From Hondaea fermentalgiana (lineage: Eukaryota; Sar; Bigyra; Thraustochytrida; Thraustochytriidae): DNA of 18,478 bases. A program made the translations under genes and the position numbers. Shown one piece after another: positions 7,451 to 14,902 of this stretch (positions within the stretch are counted from its first letter, which is position 1; every line of letters begins with the position of its first letter). The DNA lies in the NCBI GenBank assembly GCA_014084085.1, contig NPFB01000053.1, positions 103,576 through 122,053 on the forward strand. The letters are read 5' to 3'. Below the pieces are notes generated by a model that was given only the letters and a program-made list of their open reading frames with translations, was not told the DNA's origin and did not search any database.

Positions 7451-9464
7451 AGAAAGAAATCATGCGCTTGAAGAGCGCACGCACAATCTCGCCAACGAGC
7501 GAGAGCTGAATGGCCATCTTGGAGGGCTGGCGCTGCTCCTCGTACCACCACCAGCCATCGTTCTCCATGCGGTGGCAAGCACGAACAATCTTCTCGGTGA
7601 GCTTGTCGAGGTCATCACGCTTGAAGTCAAGAGAAAAGGAAAGGCGACCCGTACCGACCCAGGACAAGTTCAAACCCTCATCCTTGAGCAGGTACTGGAG
7701 CATCCAATGGTAGCGACCAGGGCGCTTGTAGAGGATGGTCCAGACCGAGGCGTAGGCGGCAATCTGGATCGGGGCCGAGGTCTCAGGAAACTCCTTTTCG
7801 AGGCGCGCGTTGATGTCAACAACCCATTCGGAAACGTCCGTGCGCAGACGGTTGTACTCGTTGCGAGCACCCGGCGAGGTGACCCACTTGAGAAAGACGT
7901 TCATGGCACCAACGAGAATGGGCTGGGCCGCAAAGGTTCCAATAACGTAGGCCACGCGCAGCGGCTTGACCGGGTCCGAACGGCGCATCAAGTGCGAGGG
8001 GCCGCAGCAAATGCCGTTGGCAATACCGCCACCGAGGGTCTTGCCATACGTGACAATGTCGGCCTCAACGCTAAAGTACTCTTGGGCGCCGCCAGGGGCG
8101 AGACGGAAACCAGTGTAGACCTCGTCGAACATGAGAGTGATGCCGTAGCGAGTGCAGGTCTCGCGCATCTGCTCGAGCCAAGTCTTGTAGGCCTGCGTCG
8201 AGCTGCTAGCGCCGCGGGTGTTGCTGGCGAGCACAAGATCGCTAGGGGGCGGGGCGTTGGGGTGAAAGGCCTGGAGTGGATTGATCATGACGGCGGCAAT
8301 TTCGTGGGCACGCAGACGGATAACGTCCATGGACGCGGGGGACATGTCCTTGAGCGTGAGGATGTCACCCGGCACGCGCTCGTTTCCGGCCATGCTCTGC
8401 ACACCATCATACCAGCCGTGGTAGGCGCCACCAAAGATGACAACGTACTTCTTGCGGGTGTTGTAGCGGACAAGGCGAATAGCGGCCATGACGGCCTCCG
8501 TGCCACTCATGTGGAAGCTGACCTCCTCCTTTTTGGAAATTTGGCGGAGCATGTCAATGTTCTCGCGCACAAGCGGGTGAAGCGGGCCCAAGACGCAGCC
8601 AACGTTCTTGGTAAGGTCCCAGCCCTCGGAGATGAAGCGCTTGTACTCTTCGTAGCCGCAGACGTTGACACCGTACGATCCGCTGACGTCCGTGAGCCGG
8701 TGTCCATCAACATCAATCAGGTCCGTGCCCTCGACGTGGTCCAGGACAGTGCAAGGGTCGCACCAGCCTTCGAGCTTGCGCTGGAAGGGAATAAACACGC
8801 GGTTACCCGCGGCGAAGCGCAGGTCAGAGAACTTGTCGGCAAGGTAGGAGCTGGTGGCAATGCTCTTGGGGAACTTGCCCTGCCAGTGCTTGTTGAGCTC
8901 GTTAAAGGCCTGCTCGCGCTTCTGGGCCACCTCCTCGGGCGGGTTGTCGGTGCGAAAGAACTCGCGGTCGCTAAAGGCCCAACGGGGCATAATATGCGAG
9001 ACAATGGGGAAGATAAGCGGAGTGGGCGTCGCGGCGCGCAGCGTCATGAGCTCGAGAAAGATGCGAAAGCCGAGCATGCCGACGCCCACGGCGGCAAAGA
9101 GAACCTTGACGTTGACCTCCTCGTCGAGGATCTTGCCCGCGGCAAAGAGGGCCACCGTGGCCATGAAAGCGTAGCTCTGCTTGCGGTTCAGCATGGGAAC
9201 GTGGATGGCCACCATAACCACGCCGAGGGCCTCGATGGCGATGGCGGGCACCACGTTGGCGCTGGGAAAGTAAGCCACGAGCAGGGCGCACGTCACAAAG
9301 ATGAGCGAGACCGTTGCGCTCATCTGGCTCATCTTGGGCGCCTGCGCCAGGAGAAAGCACCCAAACGCCATGACCGTCACCGGGTGAAACTTGCACGCGT
9401 CATCGTTGTCCGCGCACAGCCAGGTTTCCTCGCCGCCGGGCAGCAGCTGTACAAGTTGCACCAT
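7449..9464 (-). CDS. Membrane-fused class-III PLP aminotransferase (GSA-aminomutase-like)
   Basis: A 671-residue frame with a strong start context (GGAACCATGG) and no visible intron. The in-frame stretch upstream is open to ~9690 but has no ATG. Residues ~27-140 hold about five hydrophobic segments (27-43, 50-66, 72-90, 98-112, 120-140). Residues ~185-640 match fold-type I class-III aminotransferases. They include SGTEAVMAAIRLVRY (320-334), GGAYHGWYDG (345-354), FDEVYTGFR (446-454, Asp447 contacting the PLP ring) and TYGKTLGGGIANG (472-484, Lys475 as the PLP Schiff-base lysine). The nearest familiar relatives are glutamate-1-semialdehyde aminomutases and related transaminases, but those are ~430 residues, soluble and often plastidic. 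All visible catalytic residues are intact, so it is probably active at a membrane. The substrate is unknown. An amphipathic C-terminal tail (~648-671) may also touch the membrane. Confidence 0.9.
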   Translation of the reverse strand: MVQLVQLLPGGEETWLCADNDDACKFHPVTVMAFGCFLLAQAPKMSQMSATVSLIFVTCALLVAYFPSANVVPAIAIEALGVVMVAIHVPMLNRKQSYAFMATVALFAAGKILDEEVNVKVLFAAVGVGMLGFRIFLELMTLRAATPTPLIFPIVSHIMPRWAFSDREFFRTDNPPEEVAQKREQAFNELNKHWQGKFPKSIATSSYLADKFSDLRFAAGNRVFIPFQRKLEGWCDPCTVLDHVEGTDLIDVDGHRLTDVSGSYGVNVCGYEEYKRFISEGWDLTKNVGCVLGPLHPLVRENIDMLRQISKKEEVSFHMSGTEAVMAAIRLVRYNTRKKYVVIFGGAYHGWYDGVQSMAGNERVPGDILTLKDMSPASMDVIRLRAHEIAAVMINPLQAFHPNAPPPSDLVLASNTRGASSSTQAYKTWLEQMRETCTRYGITLMFDEVYTGFRLAPGGAQEYFSVEADIVTYGKTLGGGIANGICCGPSHLMRRSDPVKPLRVAYVIGTFAAQPILVGAMNVFLKWVTSPGARNEYNRLRTDVSEWVVDINARLEKEFPETSAPIQIAAYASVWTILYKRPGRYHWMLQYLLKDEGLNLSWVGTGRLSFSLDFKRDDLDKLTEKIVRACHRMENDGWWWYEEQRQPSKMAIQLSLVGEIVRALFKRMISF

Positions 9465-10249
9465 GGTTCCCCACTGCGCGCTCGCCGTCCAATCCGCCTC
9501 TGCTGTCTCCGCCGCTGCCTCCGCCGTCGCTGCCGCCGCTGCCGCCGCTCCGCCTCCGCGCAGGCCCGCTCCGCTCGTCGTCCGCGTCGTGCCTCGCTGC
9601 TCGCTCCGTTCGGGCTCTGCGCAAGTAAGTTGTGCAGGCGGCGCGGCTGCGGCGCCACAAGACTTCCTCTCTCTCCCTCTCTCTCCTAATTACTGACGAC
9701 AGCAGAGTGCACGCGCACCTTCTGCTCCTCCGTATCAACACGGCGATCGATCGATACCTCTTTGCCCAGCGCGCAATCTCGCCCTGATGTCGGTGCCGCC
9801 GGCCGCCCAGGGGCTTCCTTCCTCGCGCGCCGCGACCCGCACCACTCGCACGGGTTGCCTCGACCTCGCTTGCTCGCTTGCTTGCTTTCGCGCCTGGCGT
9901 GCGAGGGACGAAGCTCGTGCCGAGGGACGATGATGCACCGCGCGCTCTGGCTTGCTCGCCTTGGTTACGTGGAGGGTTGACGGCCTCTCTCTCGTGTGTG
10001 TTGTATGTGTGTGTTGTGCACTGCGCAAACTGCAGTGCGGCCGAGGGACCGGACAGCGTGGCACAAGAGCAGCAATGACGGCAGCATTAGCAGCATTGGC
10101 AACAGTAGTAGCCTATAGCGGCCAGCAGACAGGAAGGGAAGCGGGGACGGCAAGAGAACTCACGAGGACAAGGAAGGCTTCGCGAAGGCTTCGGGGTTCA
10201 CGACAGGAAGCAGAAGAGCGCTGTGCTGCAGAAGAGCGGTGCTGCGTGT

Positions 10250-10282
10250 CGTTATCGTGTCGTTATCGTATCGTTATCGTCG
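10250..10282. repeat. Three tandem CGTTATCGTRT units
   Basis: CGTTATCGTGT, CGTTATCGTAT and CGTTATCGTCG follow each other without a gap. Each contains GTTATC, the complement of a GATAAC motif, giving three GATA-like sites at 11-bp (one helical turn) spacing. Confidence 0.8.
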
Positions 10283-11446
10283 GTGGGCTTTCGAAGACGC
10301 TGCAGCTGTATACTACAAGGCTAGAAGAAGCCAAAGAAAAGTCCAGTTTGTTAGGTTGAGTGGTTAGGCGTTGCAGGCAGACAGACGAGTCAAATAATAA
10401 GTGTGGCAATCAATCAACAAATGGTCACCAAACAAGCATCATGGCCGAGCGATTGAGCAAGACTCGCTCTTGCAAAAGAAGACAAAAGCTTCTTATTCTA
10501 TGAACGAACAAGAGGTTCGCATCATCGTCTTCATGCGGCCCCGCCGGTCAGCAAACGACTACGAATCAGCGATTAATTAAAAAATCAGCAAGAGACATCG
10601 CTGCCGAGCACGCCCATACAAACTACGCAACCTGAAATCAGCTTTCTGGCTTCTGCCCGCAGCTGCAGCCGCCACTGCCGTCCTATTATTGATGCAGAAA
10701 AGATATATTTTGTGGGCGACTCCTCGATCTTTTCGCATCTTGACGATCATTGACTTTTCATATTTCTCGATCAATGCAAGCTCCTGCTAATCGACCGAAC
10801 GATCGATCGATACCGGCGGCGTTTGAAGACGACGCAAAGATCTCGGTTGCAAGTAATCACTCACACCAGACCATGCATGGCCTCTCCAAGAAGATTCTGT
10901 CTGTTTGCAAATTGATTCCTGCTACGTGATCATGAATATTAGTGATGCAGCAGTCGATCAGGCAACTGGCTCGCTGATCATGGCCTGGCCAGAAGCCACG
11001 GGCCTCCCAGGCTTCCCATGCAGGTGGTGGCTAACGTCCAAGTGCAGCCAGCCCCGAGACGCGTGGCGCATTTCCTCCCTCATGATGCGCCGCCGCGGAC
11101 TCGCAAGCTGCCCTGCTTCTCTGCTTGGCTCGAGAAGCGCAAGATTCGCGCAAGATTCGATCTTTGCCATTCCCGCATCTTGCTCCTCCCGCCCCTGCCC
11201 CGGGAAGGTAAAGATCTTCCCGGCTTATTGCGGACATCTTCACCTTCTTCAACATCATCTTCGTCTCCGTCCCAACCAACGCCGACGAAATCCTCGCCAG
11301 CCCGCCGAACGAGCTCGCCGCGCGAATCTTGGGCTTCCCTCCCCTTCTTCAACCCACCTCTTCCCATTTTTTTATTTTTTCATTTTTCTCCTCAACGGGC
11401 CGCAGGGGTACCGGTACCTCCAGACGGTACCCCAAGGTGTGTGCCG

Positions 11447-11489
11447 CTCGCACGCGCGCACGCGCACTTGTGTCGCGCGCGCGCGCGCT
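11447..11489. repeat. Alternating CG/CA tract, Z-DNA-prone
   Basis: The sequence runs through CGCACGCGCGCACGCGCAC and then TGTGTCGCGCGCGCGCGCG, almost pure alternating purine-pyrimidine. This is the classic composition for left-handed DNA under negative supercoiling. Confidence 0.75.
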
Positions 11490-11720
11490 CTTGACCGCCT
11501 GCGCGGTGCGGAGGCCCGTGCACACGCGGGCTGGGCTCCGCCCGGCTGCCGGCAATGCGGCGCGCGCGTCCGGGCCGCTTCCGGACGGCGCGGGAGGCCG
11601 CGATGGATGGAGGGAGCGAGGAAGGAGGGAGGGACAACTTGGCGCCGGTGGCGCCACGCGGCGCCGATCGCGCGAACACACCAACAAGCCAAGCCAAAAA
11701 AAAAAAAAACAGCGCCGCGA

Positions 11721-11796
11721 CGCCGCAAGTGGACTACCGGCGCCTGCAAGTGAGGCGCCGGGTTTGCTCCACTTGCGGCGCACTTCGCGCCACTTG
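11721..11796. promoter_or_regulatory. Dyad cluster of four E-box-like motifs with nested hairpins
   Basis: CAAGTG occurs at 11726-11731 and 11747-11752, and its complement CACTTG at 11770-11775 and 11791-11796. Spacings are 21, 23 and 21 bp, and both pairs are symmetric about 11761. CANNTG is the bHLH recognition core. The same DNA also folds: CGCCGCAAGTGGA (11721-11733) pairs perfectly with TCCACTTGCGGCG (11768-11780), enclosing a second perfect stem CGGCGCCT (11738-11745) with AGGCGCCG (11753-11760). It could be a regulatory element, a cruciform or part of a structured RNA. The sequence does not decide. Confidence 0.55.
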
Positions 11797-11933
11797 CGCG
11801 CCGCCGTCTCTGGCTAAACTCGTAGCAGCGCCGGCGCCGCGCTTTTTCTTTCTTCCTCCTGTTTCCTGCCCCAACCCTGATCCGCCGAGACCAAGCCGCC
11901 GAAGCCAGCCGACGCGGCGCCCTCGCCTCGAAA

Positions 11934-11958
11934 CCCGCCCGCCCGCCCGCCCGCCCGC
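11934..11958. repeat. CCCG tetranucleotide repeat
   Basis: Six tandem CCCG units (CCCGCCCGCCCGCCCGCCCG and onward) sit in GC-rich DNA. The complementary strand carries GGGC runs that could form a G-quadruplex. Confidence 0.85.
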
Positions 11959-12033
11959 TGCCGCCGCGCCTTCTACGGATTACGCGCGCGCAAGCACCGG
12001 CCGGAGTGCGACGCGGCCGGCCAGAGCAGGGCC

Positions 12034-12059
12034 GAGCAGAGCAGAGCAGAGCAGAGCAG
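12034..12059. repeat. GAGCA pentanucleotide repeat, five copies
   Basis: Tandem GAGCA units. The exact complement (GCTCT units) occurs ~690 bp downstream at 12745-12789, so the two arrays form an inverted pair. Confidence 0.9.
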
Positions 12060-12744
12060 CAGGGCAGACTGAGAGAGGGACGGTGTGAAGAGGAAGGAGA
12101 GAGGGCGGCCACACCGGGATGCGGACTGCGCAACCCGCGCTTGGGGGGGTAGGTAACGACCGCGAGGCCGCGGACGCGCTCTGATGGCCAGTGGAGAGGT
12201 GACGCCTGCACTGGTGGGTAGAAACTGGCATATTAATATGGGGATTTATGGATACTGCGGGGTGAATTTGTAGAGGAGAGGTGGAGGCAACACTGAGCAA
12301 GAGTTAGGTGTAGAATATGTCGTGTGCATCGGCGGTACAAAGTTCATGATGGATTGTGTGGTATGCGGTTGTCCCGCAGTCGACCGAAGAGGCGGTTCAA
12401 TTCGTGAGGCGGAAAACGATTTTCGGTGGCAGTGTCGCAGACGTAGTGGCCAACGAGGCGAGTGTGAGGGGCCGTCATCTGAGAGGACGCTTCCCAGAGG
12501 AAGGCGCGGCCGCGGCGGCGACGCCATTCCATCGTACGTCCAAGATTTCCAAACCTTGAACTGTCAGCCCTGCCGGTACGTTGCGTTCAAGGCCACCTCG
12601 CGCGGGGAGGAGGACCCCGTGCACCTGGCTCCAGCCGCCTCGCCTCCGCCTCGGCCCCGGCCCCGCCCTCGGCCCCGCGTCTCCTCGGGCGCAGCCGGCC
12701 GCGCGAGCTCGCCTCCTGCTCAGCGTCGGGTGAGCGGGTGGCTG

Positions 12745-12789
12745 GCTCTGCTCTGCTCTGCTCTGCTCTGCTCTGCTGCTCTGCTCTGC
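12745..12789. repeat. GCTCT pentanucleotide repeat, about eight copies
   Basis: Six perfect GCTCT units, then a GCT slip, then two further units. It is the reverse complement of the GAGCA array at 12034-12059. Confidence 0.9.
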
Positions 12790-13004
12790 CAGGCTGACAC
12801 GCCTCGTGGAGATGCTTGCGCGAGCACCTCCTCTCTCGCGGACGCCGAGGGCAAGGACGAGAGCGAGCCGAGGAGCTCTTCTGGAGCGGGAGAGAGAGCG
12901 GGAGTGGTGGGCGGCGGGATGGCACCGCCACGCGTCGAGTGATGGACGAGAACTGACCTGATTTTGCTCGATGGATTGATGATGCGATGCGCGCGCCTCT
13001 CTGT

Positions 13005-13018
13005 CACACACACACACA
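13005..13018. repeat. CA dinucleotide repeat in Mpo1-like leader
   Basis: A seven-unit CA run begins a CA-rich leader (ACACACAGACAG, TTACACACATACACA) that continues to the start codon at 13089. CA-rich, G-poor leaders are typical of well-translated mRNAs. Confidence 0.8.
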
Positions 13019-13088
13019 TTTGTACATGCATACACACAGACAGCTTTCTTACACACATACACATTTTATACACAACCTCGTCAAGACG

Positions 13089-13799
13089 ATGGCGCCCAAG
13101 ACACAGGCCAAGCAGGAGGAGGTCGATGTGACCAACCTCACCAAGCCCGTCATCGCCGACGAGAACATGGGCTTCTGGGAGGCCGTTGCCCAGCAGAAGG
13201 AGGTCGACCACCACGCCTCGCACAGCAACCTCATCAACCAGTGGCTCCACCTCATTAGCTCCACCATCTTCATCATCTGCTACTACGTTGTCTTCATGCC
13301 CAACCAGTTCTCCTGGAACGAGGCCCTCGAGACCGCCATGTACTGGGGTCTCTTCTCGCTCATCATCCGCCAGGCCGGCCACTACATCTTCGAGCCCCCT
13401 TGCCACGACAAGGAGCAGGCCATGCTTGGTTTTGATACCGAGAACAAGGTCCGCATTTGTGTCGTCTACGGTGGCATCCCGGCTGCCCTCCTCGCTGCCG
13501 TCCACCTCAAGGGCGACATCAACATCTCCCTCGCCCAGGCCTGGATCGTTGTCACCTTCTCGGTTGTCTTTGGCCGCGTCGCCCTCCTCTGGAGCCGCTA
13601 TGGATTCCGCATTTCCATGCACTGGTTCGTCAAGTTCGTCACTGACCCCTTCACGGACATCCCCGCCTACTGGAAGAGTGGCTACCAGATCTTCATGCCC
13701 AAGCTTGTCCAGGGCGCCCTTCACTCGTCGTTCCCCAACACCTTCTCCATGCCGGCCGGCTACGTCGCGCCCAAGTCCGGCTACGATAAGGACAAGTAA
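13089..13799 (+). CDS. Mpo1/DUF962-like multi-pass membrane protein
   Basis: A 236-residue protein. ATG 13089 (AAGACGATGG) is preferred. An in-frame ATG at 12987 would add 34 residues that merely translate the CA repeat (His/Thr-rich), and an in-frame stop lies at 12954-12956. HSNLINQWLHLIS (45-57) matches the HxxxxNxxxH signature of the Mpo1 family (DUF962, YGL010w-like), and RQAGHYIFEP (94-103) matches its GHxxFE motif. Yeast Mpo1 is an iron-dependent ER dioxygenase that alpha-oxidises 2-hydroxy fatty acids from phytosphingosine breakdown. About four membrane segments are seen (54-70, 82-97, 122-139, 148-168). Codons are strongly biased to NNC and AAG, more than in the neighbours, suggesting high expression. 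The tail ends in charged GYDKDK. Family membership is fairly likely. The exact activity is inferred, and it is longer and more diverged than typical Mpo1. Confidence 0.75.
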   Translation: MAPKTQAKQEEVDVTNLTKPVIADENMGFWEAVAQQKEVDHHASHSNLINQWLHLISSTIFIICYYVVFMPNQFSWNEALETAMYWGLFSLIIRQAGHYIFEPPCHDKEQAMLGFDTENKVRICVVYGGIPAALLAAVHLKGDINISLAQAWIVVTFSVVFGRVALLWSRYGFRISMHWFVKFVTDPFTDIPAYWKSGYQIFMPKLVQGALHSSFPNTFSMPAGYVAPKSGYDKDK

Positions 13800-14096
13800 A
13801 CTGTTCCGCACTTTCCTATTCGTTGATAGCTTACCTACATTGTGAGACATATTCTGTTTCTCCTTCGTGATGATCTCTTTCTTTGCTTTCCTTGCACAAC
13901 TTGAGATTGGCTCTTCTTGACGTCCAACGGGAAAAGGCACCAGCACCACTTGCTTTCTTCCCTTTATTTTGGAACGACGAATGGAAAACAGTAGTACAGA
14001 AAGAAGTGTATACGCCGATCTTCGTGTTGTTTCGTGAGTGGCGCCATGTGCGTACGAACCGTAATACAATCCGCGAAACATGTGTGTATACACTAC

Positions 14097-14102
14097 AATA
14101 AA
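14097..14102 (+). terminator. Candidate polyadenylation signal AATAAA
   Basis: AATAAA lies 298 bases after the stop of the Mpo1-like gene, in an AT-rich context followed by AAAAGAAGC. It is the first canonical signal downstream of that gene on this strand. Confidence 0.5.
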
Positions 14103-14310
14103 AAAGAAGCTAGTACCGAACCATTGTTAACATCTCGTACAATGTGCTCTACGCTGCTAATAGCAAAATCTCCATGAGGAGTGTGATGCATAGCAAGAAT
14201 TACCGTGTTTCATGACGAACAAGCAAATCTCTTCATCAGAGAGGCAGCTTTCTCGCACAATGCTCACAATCATAAGTTCACTAGTTGATATGCAAATCTC
14301 GGTGATCTTG

Positions 14311-14679
14311 TTAGTGGCAGCCTTCCAGAATGAGACTACCGTGGAGGACGGGCGGAACCAATACAACAGCAAAAAGTATACAAATAAGCTGGTCTGCAAG
14401 CTCGCCAAATCGCTTTGTCTGATAAGCACCATTGCTCAAAAGACGTTTTCCCTTTCTCCGAAAAATCAGGACAGCCTCGATGCTGAAGTGCACACGTCTC
14501 ATCTTGGCAGTGAGCATTCGTAACTTCAAGCATGCCATCGTAAAGGCAAAACGGTACAGAGCGATCGTGAAAGGAAGATCTTCTAGTCCAAGGACTGCCA
14601 CCTTCGGTAGGGCTAGACCGTATTGCTCAGTCGCGAGAAATTTCGTCGACACATATCCAACAACGAGCTCACAGGTGTT
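14311..14679 (-). pseudogene. Doubtful hydrophobic frame, possible decayed membrane-protein fragment
   Basis: The minus frame is open from 14679 to 14311 (about 120 codons) but has no early ATG; GTG occurs at 14652. It reads as protein-like sequence: ALPKVAVLGLEDLPFTIALY, then basic MRRVHFSIEAVLIFRRKGKR, then LADQLICILFAVVLVPPVLH, a likely membrane helix. The hydrophobic-basic-hydrophobic pattern resembles a multi-pass membrane protein piece. No family is identified, no splice sites are convincing, and neighbouring frames break. It may be chance. Confidence 0.2.
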
Positions 14680-14840
14680 TTAAAGCTCGCAACAAACCTT
14701 GCGCCAACTGCGCAAATGTCATACCTCCCTGCTTCAAAGGCGAACACCTCTTTTTGTCCCAGTCCGCCGAGCTGTGTCCGCTCAACAGAGCAAGTCAAAT
14801 CTAGCCAAAAGTCAAACCAAAGCAGACTCGGCCGGCTTGG

Positions 14841-14896
14841 GCAGGCAGGTAGACAGGCAGACAGACAGGCAGACAGACAGACAGACAGGCAGGTAG
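14841..14896. repeat. CAGA/CAGG tetranucleotide repeat in PPCS leader
   Basis: Tandem CAGG and CAGA units run from 14841 and end in GGTAG, whose TAG (14894-14896) is an in-frame stop 6 bases before the PPCS ATG. The array is therefore transcribed leader or promoter DNA, not coding for PPCS. Confidence 0.85.
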
Positions 14897-14902
14897 CTGA
14901 AA

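Larger units (their letters stand above)
9465..13088. other. 3.6-kb region with no supported gene between divergent genes
   Basis: This lies between the minus-strand aminotransferase start and the plus-strand Mpo1-like start. It contains a CT tract at 9664-9687; a GCACTGC/GCAGTGC hairpin at 10018-10038; three 11-bp tandem units at 10250-10282; a GGGGTACC/GGTACCCC inverted repeat at 11405-11433; an A tract near 11697-11709; and the elements listed separately. Several 60-280-codon frames exist on both strands (for example plus 9952-10359 and 12322-12942, minus 11372-12211). All are low-complexity Arg/Ala/Pro/Ser translations or lack any domain I recognise. Unrecognised exons or non-coding RNAs could still be hidden here. 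Confidence 0.5.
13800..14902. other. AT-richer spacer between Mpo1-like and PPCS genes
   Basis: This holds the 3' untranslated region of the Mpo1-like gene (poly(A) signal at 14097) and the leader of PPCS (tetranucleotide repeat at 14841). In between, only short frames are seen. The plus frame 14212-14523 has no recognisable domain. The minus frame 14311-14679 is described separately. Confidence 0.6.

Noticed and set aside
7362..9689. 775-codon plus-strand open frame opposite the aminotransferase
   Set aside because: It is a shadow: strong C-ending codon bias in the real gene removes stops on the antisense frame. The translation is Val/His/Gly/Asp/Arg-rich with no domain, while the minus strand has intact catalytic motifs.
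10433..10530. tRNA-Ser/Leu-like start (ATGGCCGAGCGATTGAGC) followed by GGTTCGCATC
   Set aside because: The A-box-like start and a T-loop-like sequence are at about the right distance, but the acceptor arms do not pair (GCATCAT recurs directly, not inverted) and the T-arm stem fails.
11372..12211. 279-codon minus-strand frame in the gene-poor region
   Set aside because: It is rich in Arg, Ala, Ser and Pro, spans CCCG, GAGCA and A-tract repeats, and shows no domain. Open frames of this length are expected in such GC-rich DNA.
12720..14093. 457-codon minus-strand open frame opposite the Mpo1-like gene
   Set aside because: Its core is the antisense of a strongly NNC-biased gene (Asp/Glu/Val/Leu/Gly-rich), with ends made of CA-repeat and GC-repeat translation and no recognisable domain.
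14699..14896. 65-codon plus frame ending in a DRQT repeat before PPCS
   Set aside because: The repeat is just the CAGA/CAGG array translated. It stops at the TAG that also closes the PPCS frame upstream of its ATG.
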